Made by a program: the position numbers and the translations under genes. From Meridianimaribacter flavus (GTDB lineage Bacteria > Bacteroidota > Bacteroidia > Flavobacteriales > Flavobacteriaceae): a stretch of DNA of 64,000 nt. The stretch's first letter is position 1, and every line of letters begins with the position of its first letter. The stretch lies in contig NZ_SOQZ01000004.1 of NCBI RefSeq assembly GCF_004366715.1, positions 62,001-126,000 on the forward strand. Direction: 5' to 3'. The notes beneath the pieces were generated by a model. The model was given only the letters and a program-made list of their open reading frames with translations. It was not told where the DNA came from and made no database searches. Shown one piece after another: positions 8,660 through 16,824 of the stretch.

Positions 8660-9142
8660 ATGACGAACTTTAAAACATCTGTTAATAACACAGATCATTT
8701 TGAAATTTCAAACGAAAACATCCAAAACCTTGATGTCGTTCCTACAAAAGCAAATACATTTCACATCCTAAAAAATAATCAGTCTTTTAATGCTGAAATC
8801 ATAGAAAAAGATTTCAATAACAAAACCTATGTTGTGAAAGTAAATAACACGTTTTATAACGTTGCTATTGCTGATTATTTAGACCAACTTATAAAAGATA
8901 TGGGATTTGAAGTAGGTGCTTCTAAACATGTAAACGACATAAAAGCGCCAATGCCAGGGCTTATCCTGGATATTAGCGTATCACAAGGTCAAGAAGTTAA
9001 AGAAAATGACACATTGCTTATCCTTGAAGCTATGAAAATGGAAAACGTATTAACATCTCCACGTGATGGTGTTATAAAAACCGTTTCTGTAGCAAAAGGT
9101 GATGCTGTTGATAAAAACCAACTATTAATAGAATTTGAATAA
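8660..9142 (+). CDS. Biotin carboxyl carrier protein of acyl-CoA carboxylase
   Basis: A 160-residue protein with a C-terminal biotinyl domain (about residues 92-160). It carries the biotin attachment motif EAMKMEN with the modified lysine at K126, preceded by the conserved APMPGLI. It is the first gene of the carboxylase operon and overlaps no coding sequence; the biotin carboxylase ATG is 1 bp after its stop. A TACCTTTA box at 8631-8638 is a possible -7 element. It shuttles carboxybiotin between the next two gene products. Confidence 0.92.
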   Translation: MTNFKTSVNNTDHFEISNENIQNLDVVPTKANTFHILKNNQSFNAEIIEKDFNNKTYVVKVNNTFYNVAIADYLDQLIKDMGFEVGASKHVNDIKAPMPGLILDISVSQGQEVKENDTLLILEAMKMENVLTSPRDGVIKTVSVAKGDAVDKNQLLIEFE

Positions 9143-9143
9143 T

Positions 9144-10583
9144 ATGAAGAAGATTTTAGTAGCAAACCGAGGCGAAATTGCCATTCGTGTGATGCGAACT
9201 GCCAAAAAAATGGGTATAAAAACGGTTGCCGTTTATTCCACTATAGACCGACATGCGCCACATGTAAAATATGCTGATGAAGCTGTTTTAATTGGTGAAG
9301 CACCTTCTAATCAATCGTACTTATTAGGTGATAAAATTATAGAAGTTGCTAAAGACCTTAACGTAGATGCTATTCATCCTGGTTATGGATTCCTTTCTGA
9401 AAATGCTGACTTTGCCGAATTATGCGAAGCCAACAACATTATCTTTATTGGGCCAAAAAGTAAAGCCATAAAAATTATGGGAAGCAAGCTAGCAGCCAAA
9501 GACGCTGTTAAAGCTTATGATATTCCTATGGTTCCAGGAACTGACGAAGCTATTACAGATATTGCTGAAGCCAAAAACATAGCCACAGGCATTGGGTTTC
9601 CTATCTTAATAAAAGCCTCTGCTGGTGGTGGCGGAAAAGGAATGCGCATTGTTGAAAAAGAAGCCGATTTTGAATCGCAAATGGATCGTGCCATTAGTGA
9701 AGCCGTTAACGCCTTTGGTGATGGTTCGGTGTTTATTGAGAAATATGTAGCATCGCCGCGTCATATTGAAATTCAGGTGATGGCAGATACACATGGTAAC
9801 GTTATTCATTTATTTGAGCGCGAATGTAGTATTCAACGTCGTCATCAAAAAGTGGTTGAAGAAGCGCCATCGTCTGTACTAACTCCAGAGTTACGTGCTA
9901 AAATGGGTGAAGCTGCTGTAAAAGTGGCAAAAGCCTGCGATTATATTGGTGCAGGAACAGTTGAGTTTTTATTGGATGAAAACCACAACTTCTACTTCTT
10001 GGAAATGAATACGCGTTTGCAAGTAGAACATCCTGTTACCGAATTAATCACAAAAACCGATTTGGTGGAACAACAAATTCGTGTGGCTCGTGGTGAAGTT
10101 TTAGCCATAAAACAAGCCGATTTAAGCATTCATGGTCATGCTCTTGAGCTGCGTGTTTATGCTGAAGATCCGCTAAATGATTTCTTACCAAGTGTTGGTC
10201 ATTTAGATGTGTATCAATTGCCTGTTGGTGAAAACATTCGTGTAGATAACGGTTTTGAGCAAGGTATGGATATTCCTATTTATTATGATCCTATGCTTTC
10301 CAAATTAATCACTTACGGAACTACGCGTGATGAGGCTATTCAACTTATGATAAAAGCGATAAAAAACTATCAAATTGAAGGTATTCAAACCACTCTTCCA
10401 TTTGGAACGTTTGTTTGTGAACACGATGCTTTCCGTTCAGGTGATTTTGACACTCATTTTGTTAAAAAACATTACTCTCCAGAAGCCATTAAAGCCAAAC
10501 AAGAAACTGAAGCAAACATTGCTGCGCTTATTGCTGTAAAACAGTATCTGGAAGACCAAAACGTATTACGAGTACCAAACTAG
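9144..10583 (+). CDS. accC: Acetyl/propionyl-CoA carboxylase biotin carboxylase subunit
   Basis: A 479-residue ATP-grasp enzyme that carboxylates biotin using ATP and bicarbonate. The start MKKILVANRGEIAIRVMRT, GPKSKAIKIMGSK, the glycine-rich ATP loop SAGGGGKGMR, and FLEMNTRLQVEHPVTE are all present. ATG 9144 is chosen because the upstream TTG at 9135 overlaps the carrier gene and gives a non-family extension. It is the second gene of the operon. The length fits a separate biotin carboxylase subunit rather than a fused alpha subunit. Confidence 0.94.
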   Translation: MKKILVANRGEIAIRVMRTAKKMGIKTVAVYSTIDRHAPHVKYADEAVLIGEAPSNQSYLLGDKIIEVAKDLNVDAIHPGYGFLSENADFAELCEANNIIFIGPKSKAIKIMGSKLAAKDAVKAYDIPMVPGTDEAITDIAEAKNIATGIGFPILIKASAGGGGKGMRIVEKEADFESQMDRAISEAVNAFGDGSVFIEKYVASPRHIEIQVMADTHGNVIHLFERECSIQRRHQKVVEEAPSSVLTPELRAKMGEAAVKVAKACDYIGAGTVEFLLDENHNFYFLEMNTRLQVEHPVTELITKTDLVEQQIRVARGEVLAIKQADLSIHGHALELRVYAEDPLNDFLPSVGHLDVYQLPVGENIRVDNGFEQGMDIPIYYDPMLSKLITYGTTRDEAIQLMIKAIKNYQIEGIQTTLPFGTFVCEHDAFRSGDFDTHFVKKHYSPEAIKAKQETEANIAALIAVKQYLEDQNVLRVPN

Positions 10584-10589
10584 ACAATT

Positions 10590-12131
10590 ATGCAAGACAA
10601 AATAAAAGACTTAAACGAAAAATTAGCCCAAGCCTATTTAGGTGGTGGCGAAAAGCGTATAGAAAAACAACATGCCAACAAGAAACTAACGGCTCGCGAA
10701 CGCGTGCAATATGTATTAGATGAAGGCTCGTTTGAAGAAATTGGTGCTTTAGTGACGCACCGTACCAAGGACTTTGGCATGGACAAACAACAATTTTATG
10801 GCGATGGCGTTGTAACAGGTTATGGTACTATTGATGGTCGCTTGGTGTACATCTTTGCACAAGACTTCACCGTATTTGGCGGTTCACTTTCTGAAACTCA
10901 CGCCGAAAAGATTTGTAAAATTATGGACCTTGCTGTAAAAGTTGGCGCGCCATTAATTGGATTGAATGATTCTGGTGGTGCACGTATTCAAGAAGGTGTG
11001 CGCTCGCTTGGTGGTTACGCTGATATTTTTTACAGAAACGTACAAGCATCAGGTGTTATTCCGCAGTTATCTGCCATTATGGGACCTTGTGCTGGTGGCG
11101 CTGTATATTCTCCTGCCATGACCGATTTTACCCTTATGGTTGAAAACACCAGTTATATGTTTGTAACTGGACCAAATGTGGTTAAAACTGTGACGAATGA
11201 AACTGTAACTTCTGAAGAACTTGGTGGTGCATCTACACACGCATCAAAATCTGGTGTGGCCCATAAAACATCAACAAATGATGTGGAATGTTTAGAAGAC
11301 GTCAAAAAACTATTGAGTTACTTACCTCAAAACAACCAAGAAAAGCCAAAAGCCTTACCGTTTGAATTAGGTGATGAATTGAGAGAACAATTATCTAACA
11401 TTGTTCCTGATAATGCCAACAAGCCTTACGATATGCATGAGGTAATTTCTGGTATTATTGACGAAGATTCATTTTACGAAATTCATAAAGACCATGCCGA
11501 AAACATTATTGTTGGTTTTGCGAGATTAGGCGGAAAATCTATTGGTATTGTTGCCAACCAACCTATGTTTCTAGCAGGTGTATTAGATGTAAACAGTTCT
11601 AAAAAAGCAGCGCGATTTGTACGTTTTTGTGACGCTTTCAATATTCCACTGTTAACACTAGAAGATGTTCCTGGATTCTTACCTGGAACTGACCAAGAAT
11701 GGAATGGAATTATTGTTCATGGTGCTAAATTATTGTACGCTTTTAGCGAAGCCACTGTACCAAGAATAACGGTTATCACCCGAAAAGCGTATGGTGGTGC
11801 TTATGACGTAATGAACTCTAAACACATTGGTTCTGATATGAACTTTGCATGGCCTAGTGCTGAAATCGCTGTAATGGGTGCCAAAGGTGCTGCGGAAATT
11901 ATCTTTAGAAAAGAGATAAAAGACGCTGATGACCCTGAAGCAAAATGGAAAGAAAAAGAAGCTGAATATGCTGAAAAATTTGCTAATCCTTACAGTGCTA
12001 CCGAACGCGGTTTTATTGATGAAGTGATTTTACCAAAAGATACACGACGTAAATTGATAAAAGCCTTTGCGATGCTTGAGGACAAACATGTAGACACGCC
12101 AAAACGTAAACATGGTAACATTCCGTTGTAA
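10590..12131 (+). CDS. Acyl-CoA carboxylase beta subunit (carboxyltransferase, PccB-like)
   Basis: A 513-residue carboxyltransferase of the PccB/MmdA family. It has two crotonase-type halves: the first carries [16 protein letters not shown] and [15 protein letters not shown], the second [10 protein letters not shown]-like [13 protein letters not shown] and [11 protein letters not shown]. It transfers CO2 from carboxybiotin to an acyl-CoA. It starts 6 bp after accC. Propionyl-CoA is the usual substrate of this subgroup, but acetyl-CoA or both is possible. The presence of an AccC-type partner argues against a sodium-pumping decarboxylase. Confidence 0.93.
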   Translation: MQDKIKDLNEKLAQAYLGGGEKRIEKQHANKKLTARERVQYVLDEGSFEEIGALVTHRTKDFGMDKQQFYGDGVVTGYGTIDGRLVYIFAQDFTVFGGSLSETHAEKICKIMDLAVKVGAPLIGLNDSGGARIQEGVRSLGGYADIFYRNVQASGVIPQLSAIMGPCAGGAVYSPAMTDFTLMVENTSYMFVTGPNVVKTVTNETVTSEELGGASTHASKSGVAHKTSTNDVECLEDVKKLLSYLPQNNQEKPKALPFELGDELREQLSNIVPDNANKPYDMHEVISGIIDEDSFYEIHKDHAENIIVGFARLGGKSIGIVANQPMFLAGVLDVNSSKKAARFVRFCDAFNIPLLTLEDVPGFLPGTDQEWNGIIVHGAKLLYAFSEATVPRITVITRKAYGGAYDVMNSKHIGSDMNFAWPSAEIAVMGAKGAAEIIFRKEIKDADDPEAKWKEKEAEYAEKFANPYSATERGFIDEVILPKDTRRKLIKAFAMLEDKHVDTPKRKHGNIPL

Positions 12132-12173
12132 TTTTTAGTATCTTTATGATAATCAACTTTTAATCATACTATT

Positions 12174-12737
12174 ATGAAAAAATTACTGATATCACTAACA
12201 CTATTGGTGTTTTGCGTAACAGGGTTTGCGCAAACTCCAGAAGAAATGAAAGCATGGCAGGACAACATGACTCCTGGCAAATACCATAAATGGTTAGCTG
12301 CTATGAATGGTGAATGGAACGCTACTGTAAAAATGTGGATGGATCCTTCGCAACCACCTTCAGAATCTAAAGCAACTACCACTAACGAAATGATTATGAA
12401 TGGACTTTACCAACGTTCATCGCATAATGGTGAAATGATGGGAATGCCTTTTATGGGAGAAAGCATTACAGGCTATGATAATGCTAAAAAAGAGTTTATT
12501 GCCACTTGGATTGATAATTTTGGAAGCAGTATCATGCTCATGAAAGGACAGTTGGATGAAAAAACCAACACCTTAACCCTTGAAGGGAGTATGCTAGATC
12601 CTGCAAGCGGACAAGACATGCAAGTCAAAGAAGTGTTTACCGTATTATCTGAAACCTCTCACAAATTTGAAATGTTTATCGTTATGGGAGACCAAGAAAT
12701 GAAAAGCATGGAAATAGTTTACACAAAAAAAGACTAA
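12174..12737 (+). CDS. DUF1579 domain-containing exported protein
   Basis: A 187-residue protein with a signal peptide ending near GFAQ (residue 20). The rest matches DUF1579: GEWNATVKMWMDP, TTNEMIMNGLYQRS, GYDNAKKEFIATWIDNFGSSI and a lipocalin-like beta pattern. The family has no known activity. A TATCTTTA box at 12139-12146 may serve as a -7 element, and a strong terminator follows at 12765-12800, so it looks monocistronic. Confidence 0.85.
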   Translation: MKKLLISLTLLVFCVTGFAQTPEEMKAWQDNMTPGKYHKWLAAMNGEWNATVKMWMDPSQPPSESKATTTNEMIMNGLYQRSSHNGEMMGMPFMGESITGYDNAKKEFIATWIDNFGSSIMLMKGQLDEKTNTLTLEGSMLDPASGQDMQVKEVFTVLSETSHKFEMFIVMGDQEMKSMEIVYTKKD

Positions 12738-12759
12738 AATAGTGTCAATTTCACAAAAA

Positions 12760-12800
12760 AAGAGCTCCTTAATTATCAATTAAGGAGTTTTTCTTTTTTT
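12760..12800 (+). terminator. Intrinsic terminator after DUF1579 gene
   Basis: A perfect 10-bp stem (CTCCTTAATT / AATTAAGGAG) with a 3-nt loop, followed by TTTTTC and seven more T, is located 28 bp after the stop codon. Confidence 0.9.
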
Positions 12801-12847
12801 AAGATAGCTTTAAGACTTTACATTCAATTCAATACAGTAAAACAAGG

Positions 12848-12855
12848 TACTTTTG
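12848..12855 (+). promoter_or_regulatory. Candidate Bacteroidetes -7 box (TACTTTTG) for the MFS gene
   Basis: The box matches the Bacteroidetes -7 consensus TAnnTTTG exactly and ends 4 bp before the ATG at 12860. If used, the mRNA would be leaderless or nearly so. No clear -33 TTG is seen, so this is a candidate only. Confidence 0.3.
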
Positions 12856-12859
12856 TAGC

Positions 12860-14071
12860 ATGCGAAAAAAACCAGCCTTCAAAATTGAGTTTATAGCACT
12901 TATGGCATCTTTGATGTCTATTGTAGCACTTTCCATAGATGCTTTATTACCTGCTTTACCGCAAATAGGTGATGCTTTGGGTGTGAGCGACCCTCATCAA
13001 AATCAGTATTTAATTACCATGATTTTTTTAGGTATTGGGTTTGGGCAATTAATCTTTGGTCCGCTATCGGACAGTTTTGGTAGAAAGCCCATGGTGTACT
13101 TTGGGTTTGCTGTGTTTGTTATTGCAAGTATCATTTGTGTAACTACCAATGATTTTACAGTTATGCTTATAGCTCGTGTGCTTCAAGGGGTAGGTCTTTC
13201 CTCTCCCAGAACCATTGCTGTTGCTATGACACGCGATACTTACAGTGGTGACTTTATGGCTAAGGTGCTTTCCATAATTGTAATGTTCTTTATTTTAGTG
13301 CCTATTGTAGCTCCAACTTTTGGACAGCTCCTCCTCGACTTTTTCAATTGGCAATCTATTTTTAATGCCAACTTAATTATAGGTTTAATCATTGTGCTTT
13401 GGTTTTGGAAACGACAACCAGAAACGCTTTCGGTTAAAAAACGTATTCCGTTTAAGCCTTCAATATTTATAAGTGGTACTAAAGAGTTTTTTAAATATAA
13501 AGATGCTATTGCCTTTACTCTAGTGTCTGGGTTTATTACAGGTTCGTTTATGGTGTATTTAAGTACGTCTCAACAAATATTTCAAGAACAGTATAACCTT
13601 GGGGACATGTTTCCTTATATTTTTGCGAGTACTGCCTTTTCGGTTGGGTTTGCAACCTTTAGCAATAGCCAATTGGTTATTAGGTTTGGGTCGTTTAATA
13701 TTGCCTATACTGCTGGTATTGCGTATACCATTATCTCATTACTATATGTAGTCTTGTTTCACTCAGGTGTTAACCCTAGTGTGCATGTATTAATTACCTT
13801 TTTTATTCTACAGTTTTTTGCAGTTGGTTTCCTTTTTGGAAACTTACGCTCTCTAGCTATGGAGCCTTTAGGACATATTGCTGGTATTGGGTCGGCAATT
13901 AATGGCTTTGTATCTACCGTTATGGCTGTACCTATTGCCAACTATATAGGAAGTTTTGTCACCACTTCTGCATTGCCATTATTTATAGGGTTTTCAGTAT
14001 TTGGAGTCTTATCGGTACTAGTGTTTGCATGGTTGCGTAACGTACAAAAAAAGACCCTAGCAACAGCTTAA
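12860..14071 (+). CDS. Bcr/CflA-type MFS drug efflux transporter
   Basis: A 403-residue inner-membrane protein with twelve predicted helices. The MFS motif A between helices 2 and 3 is clear (GQLIFGPLSDSFGRKPM), and the LIARVLQGVGLSSPRTIAVAM region matches the drug:proton antiporter 12-helix subgroup. The opening IEFIALMASLMSIVALSIDALLPALPQI is typical of Bcr/CflA proteins. It would export small molecules using the proton gradient. It stands alone between two terminator-like hairpins. The substrate cannot be inferred. Confidence 0.88.
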   Translation: MRKKPAFKIEFIALMASLMSIVALSIDALLPALPQIGDALGVSDPHQNQYLITMIFLGIGFGQLIFGPLSDSFGRKPMVYFGFAVFVIASIICVTTNDFTVMLIARVLQGVGLSSPRTIAVAMTRDTYSGDFMAKVLSIIVMFFILVPIVAPTFGQLLLDFFNWQSIFNANLIIGLIIVLWFWKRQPETLSVKKRIPFKPSIFISGTKEFFKYKDAIAFTLVSGFITGSFMVYLSTSQQIFQEQYNLGDMFPYIFASTAFSVGFATFSNSQLVIRFGSFNIAYTAGIAYTIISLLYVVLFHSGVNPSVHVLITFFILQFFAVGFLFGNLRSLAMEPLGHIAGIGSAINGFVSTVMAVPIANYIGSFVTTSALPLFIGFSVFGVLSVLVFAWLRNVQKKTLATA

Positions 14072-14098
14072 TCTTTATCGGTTGTTGGTCTTTTGTTT
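14051..14098 (+). terminator. Probable terminator overlapping the MFS stop codon
   Basis: AAGACC and CAACA at 14051-14065, separated by a small bulge, pair with TGTTGGTCTT at 14083-14092. The right arm runs into TTTT. The stem overlaps the last codons of the MFS gene, so confidence is moderate. Confidence 0.5.
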
Positions 14099-14143
14099 TA
14101 ATAAATACAGCTATCTTTACTACATCATTTTAAGTTATACGTT

Positions 14144-14923
14144 ATGAAACCAAAACACCTATTGCTGTTAAGCCTATGCCTAGTCTTGTTAGTTCCTACC
14201 AATGCCAATGTGAAATGGGGAAAAACAGGTCATCGTACTGTTGGAGCCATAGCTGATAACTATTTAACAGCTAGGTCTAAACGTATGATTAAAAAACTGC
14301 TTAATCATGAGTCCTTAGCTTTTGTATCGACTTATCCTGATGAAATTAAAGCCGATGATCGTTTCAGCCAGTTTTACACTTGGCACTATATAAACATGCC
14401 ACTAGATGCCGATTATGATGCATCTAAACAACATCCTGATGGTGACTTGGTTTCTGGTATTGCACACTGTAAAGCCGTATTGCAAAACCCTGATGCTACA
14501 CATGAGGATAAAGCCTTTTACTTACGTATGCTTGTACATCTTATTGGCGATTTACACCAACCTATGCATATTGGTTTAGCCGAAGATAGAGGTGGTAACG
14601 ACTTTAAATTACAGTGGTTTTATAAAGACACCAACCTGCATTCGGTATGGGATAGTAAAATGATTGACGACTATGGCATGAGTTATACCGAACTTGCCGC
14701 TAATGCCGATTACCTTACCAAAGCCGAAGTAAAAGCCATACAACAAGGTACAGTTATTGATTGGGTCAATGAAACCCATATTCTTACACGAGAAGTATAT
14801 GCCAATGTAGAACAAGGAGAAAACTTAAGACACAAATACTCTTATGCCTATTTGCACGTTGCTAGAACACAACTTCAAAAAGCAGGTATTCGACTTGCAG
14901 AAGTGTTGAATAGTGTGTTGTAA
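14144..14923 (+). CDS. S1/P1 nuclease family, secreted zinc nuclease
   Basis: A 259-residue protein with a signal peptide (residues 1-21, ending around TNANVKW). The mature start WGKTGHRTVGAIADNYL supplies the Trp and His zinc ligands. Further ligands are in YPDEIKADDRF, WHYINMP, HLIGDLHQPMHIGLAEDRGGND and NLHSVWDSKM. This is the full trinuclear zinc site of S1/P1 enzymes, which degrade single-stranded DNA and RNA to 5' nucleotides. It probably works in the periplasm or outside the cell to recover phosphate and nucleosides. A TATCTTTA box lies at 14112-14119. Confidence 0.92.
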   Translation: MKPKHLLLLSLCLVLLVPTNANVKWGKTGHRTVGAIADNYLTARSKRMIKKLLNHESLAFVSTYPDEIKADDRFSQFYTWHYINMPLDADYDASKQHPDGDLVSGIAHCKAVLQNPDATHEDKAFYLRMLVHLIGDLHQPMHIGLAEDRGGNDFKLQWFYKDTNLHSVWDSKMIDDYGMSYTELAANADYLTKAEVKAIQQGTVIDWVNETHILTREVYANVEQGENLRHKYSYAYLHVARTQLQKAGIRLAEVLNSVL

Positions 14924-15111
14924 ATTTAGCTTTTAACCTCTCCTTTATTTTTCCTTAGTTAACCCTAAAGATTCTTTACTTTTAACCTATATATACCCTA
15001 AAGTACCCCTTAGGTTTATACGCTATATATACGCTATACCTATTTGATATCTCACTGATTATTATAACATTAGTATTATAAAGGACTCTTAAAACTAGTT
15101 GGTAGTGTTGC
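14924..15111. other. AT-rich intergenic spacer without a gene
   Basis: First half of a 363-bp gap between the S1/P1 nuclease and YceI genes. It contains short reiterated motifs: ACCCTAAAG at about 14962 and 14995, and two overlapping TATACGCTATA-like units near 15017-15039. I see no plausible open reading frame and no clear hairpin terminator for the nuclease gene. The second half of the gap is the interspersed repeat listed next. Confidence 0.5.
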
Positions 15112-15231
15112 AACACTCGAACTAACGAAAGTTGAGACTGACTTTTCCTTTGTCTTCGACAAGCTCAGACTGACAGTATAAGGATAAGATTGCTTCGTCG
15201 CTACGCTCCTCGCAATGACAAGGAATGACAC
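15112..15231. repeat. Interspersed repeat, copy 1
   Basis: This copy shares four blocks, in the same order and orientation, with copy 2: AACACTCGAACTxACGAAAG (15112-15131), GTCTTCGACAAGCTCAGACTGACA-like (15152-15175), AGATTGCTTCGTC (15187-15199) and CTCGCAATGA-AAGGAATGACA (15209-15230). Both copies run straight into the same terminator hairpin. Such TTCGACAAGCTCAG and GCTTCGTCGCTACGCTC elements are widespread non-coding repeats in flavobacterial genomes. Confidence 0.75.
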
Positions 15232-15264
15232 AAAAAAACCGTTTCTGGGGAGGAAACGGTTTTA
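15232..15264 (-). terminator. Terminator of the YceI gene
   Basis: AAACCGTTT (15236-15244) pairs with AAACGGTTT (15254-15262). Read on the reverse strand it is followed by a run of T (the A tract at 15232-15238). It lies 23 bp beyond the YceI stop and is nearly identical to the hairpin after acs. Confidence 0.85.
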
Positions 15265-15286
15265 GTGCTATTAATCTATTAAAGGT

Positions 15287-15850
15287 TTAAAACTGAAGGT
15301 CTGCTACAATATCAAACTCATCATATATTGCTTTGTCTTTTAAGTTGTTGAAAAAACTTTTAGAACCATAACGTACGTTGTACTGGCTACGGTCGATTTT
15401 TAAGTTTACAGTGGCTTTACTTCCGTAAACTGACAACGTAATACTAATAGGGTTAGTAATGCCTTTTATAGTTAAGCTTCCTTGTACATCGTAAGCATTT
15501 TTACCTGATAGTGTCACTTTAGTAAATACCAACTTAGCTGTTGGATGATTCTCTACACCAAAGAAATCGTCGCTTTTTAAATGTCCGTCCAATTGGTCTT
15601 TGTACTCGCCTTCGAGGTCTGTGGTGTTAATGCTAGTCATATCCATTACAAACTCACCTCCTGTAAGTTGCTCGCCATTGAATTGTAATGTACCTGATTC
15701 AATCTTAATGGTACCTTCGTGAGATCCTGCTACTTTGTAGCCTTTCCAAACGACTTTACTCTCTGAAGTGTTTACGGTTTGTTCTTGTGCTTCAACTGAA
15801 GCTGTAAATGTTGCAAATGCTATAATTGCAGTGGTTTTTAATGTGTTCAT
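15287..15850 (-). CDS. YceI family exported protein
   Basis: A 187-residue protein with a signal peptide ending at VEAQ (about residue 22). The mature part is a YceI lipocalin-like barrel: ESKVVWKGYKVAGSHEGTIKI, FVMDMTSINTTDLEG, HLKSDDFFGVENHPTAKLVFT and GSLTIKGITNPI. YceI proteins bind polyisoprenoid or other amphiphilic ligands in the periplasm. It follows the Crp-type regulator gene by 98 bp in the same direction, so the regulator may control it. Confidence 0.92.
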   Translation of the reverse strand: MNTLKTTAIIAFATFTASVEAQEQTVNTSESKVVWKGYKVAGSHEGTIKIESGTLQFNGEQLTGGEFVMDMTSINTTDLEGEYKDQLDGHLKSDDFFGVENHPTAKLVFTKVTLSGKNAYDVQGSLTIKGITNPISITLSVYGSKATVNLKIDRSQYNVRYGSKSFFNNLKDKAIYDEFDIVADLQF

Positions 15851-15948
15851 TTTGTTGTGGTTTTTTTGATTAAAAAATTACACTACAAAACTATCAACAC
15901 ATTGTAAGGGTAAAAATGAAGTAGTTTATAAAATAAGGTTAAACTAGT

Positions 15949-16533
15949 TTAACTTTCTTGAGCGACCTGTTTTTTTATTTTGCTTAAAAACTCTTTGGTA
16001 ATACCCAAATAAGAGGCTATCATGTACTGCGGAATGCGTTGTTCTATCTTTGGATAGGTTGCTCTAAAGAACAGGTAACGATCTTTAGCCGTCATACTAA
16101 AGTTGCGAATAATTCGGTTTAAGGCTGCCGCAAGACCACGTTCGGTCACCTTACGGAAAAAGCGCTCTAGCTTTGGGATGCGTTCGAAAATGTCTTCGAT
16201 AGTGTCATAATGAAATTGTGCCAACTCGGTATCTTCTAAACACTGTATGTTGAATTCGGCAGGTGTTTGATTTATGAAACTTCCAATATCTGAAGTCCAC
16301 CAATCTTCAACACCTAGCATAATGATGTGTTCGGTTCCTGTATCGTCTACGTAAAATAGTTTGGTGCACCCTTTTAGTATAAACGAACTGGTTCTGCACA
16401 CATCGCCTTGCTGAAGGATGTATTGTCCTTTTAAATACCTACGATAGTGTAAATGCTCCACTAGATAATCGGTTTCTTCTTTGGTGAGCGCTACGTGTTT
16501 TGCTATGTAGTTTAAAAGTGGTTGGAAGTGCAT
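15949..16533 (-). CDS. Crp/Fnr family transcriptional regulator
   Basis: A 194-residue protein. The N-terminal two thirds is a cyclic-nucleotide-binding-type barrel (YLKGQYILQQGDVCRTSSFILKG, then FYVDDTGTEHIIMLG). The C-terminal part ends in a winged-helix motif (MIASYLGITKEFLSKIKKQ). It lacks an Fnr-type cysteine cluster at the N-terminus. The ligand is unknown; many flavobacterial proteins of this subgroup do not bind cAMP. It lies directly upstream of yceI in the same direction. Confidence 0.88.
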   Translation of the reverse strand: MHFQPLLNYIAKHVALTKEETDYLVEHLHYRRYLKGQYILQQGDVCRTSSFILKGCTKLFYVDDTGTEHIIMLGVEDWWTSDIGSFINQTPAEFNIQCLEDTELAQFHYDTIEDIFERIPKLERFFRKVTERGLAAALNRIIRNFSMTAKDRYLFFRATYPKIEQRIPQYMIASYLGITKEFLSKIKKQVAQES

Positions 16534-16599
16534 AACTGTACTTTTGGTAAAAATAGAAAAAGTAGTTTATAGTTTTAAGGTTTATTTGGGTTTAGTTTT

Positions 16600-16774
16600 T
16601 GAGTTCTCGATACATTCCAACTTTACGGTTGGAACACTCGAACTGACGAAAGATATGATTGCTTAGTTCTTTGTCTTCGACACTTCGGCTACGCTCAGTA
16701 CAGGCTTGCTCAGACTGACAAAAAGGGTGAGATTGCTTCGTCTCTTCGTTTCTCGCAATGATAAGGAATGACAT
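16600..16774. repeat. Interspersed repeat, copy 2
   Basis: Same block order as copy 1: AACACTCGAACTGACGAAAG (16633-16652), GTCTTCGAC (16673-16681), GCTCAGACTGACA (16708-16720), AGATTGCTTCGTC (16731-16743) and TCTCGCAATGATAAGGAATGACA. It carries an extra CTTCGGCTACGCTCAGTACAGG segment, which looks like an internal partial duplication of the TTCGACAAGCTCAG block. A small hairpin TTCCAAC/GTTGGAA lies at its left edge (16616-16634). A 60-codon reading frame across it is a repeat translation, not a gene. Confidence 0.75.
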
Positions 16775-16805
16775 AAAAAAACCGTTTCTGGTAGGAAACG
16801 GTTTA
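16775..16805 (-). terminator. Terminator of the acs gene
   Basis: AAACCGTTT (16779-16787) pairs with AAACGGTTT (16796-16804). On the reverse strand it is followed by a run of seven T. It is 20 bp beyond the acs stop and has the same stem as the hairpin after yceI. Confidence 0.87.
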
Positions 16806-16824
16806 TCATATAGAATTTAGTGTA

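Noticed and set aside
16592-16774. 60-codon reverse-strand reading frame with a CTERSRS-like peptide
   Set aside because: It lies entirely within interspersed repeat copy 2. Such translations are a familiar artefact of this repeat family and it has no other gene-like feature.
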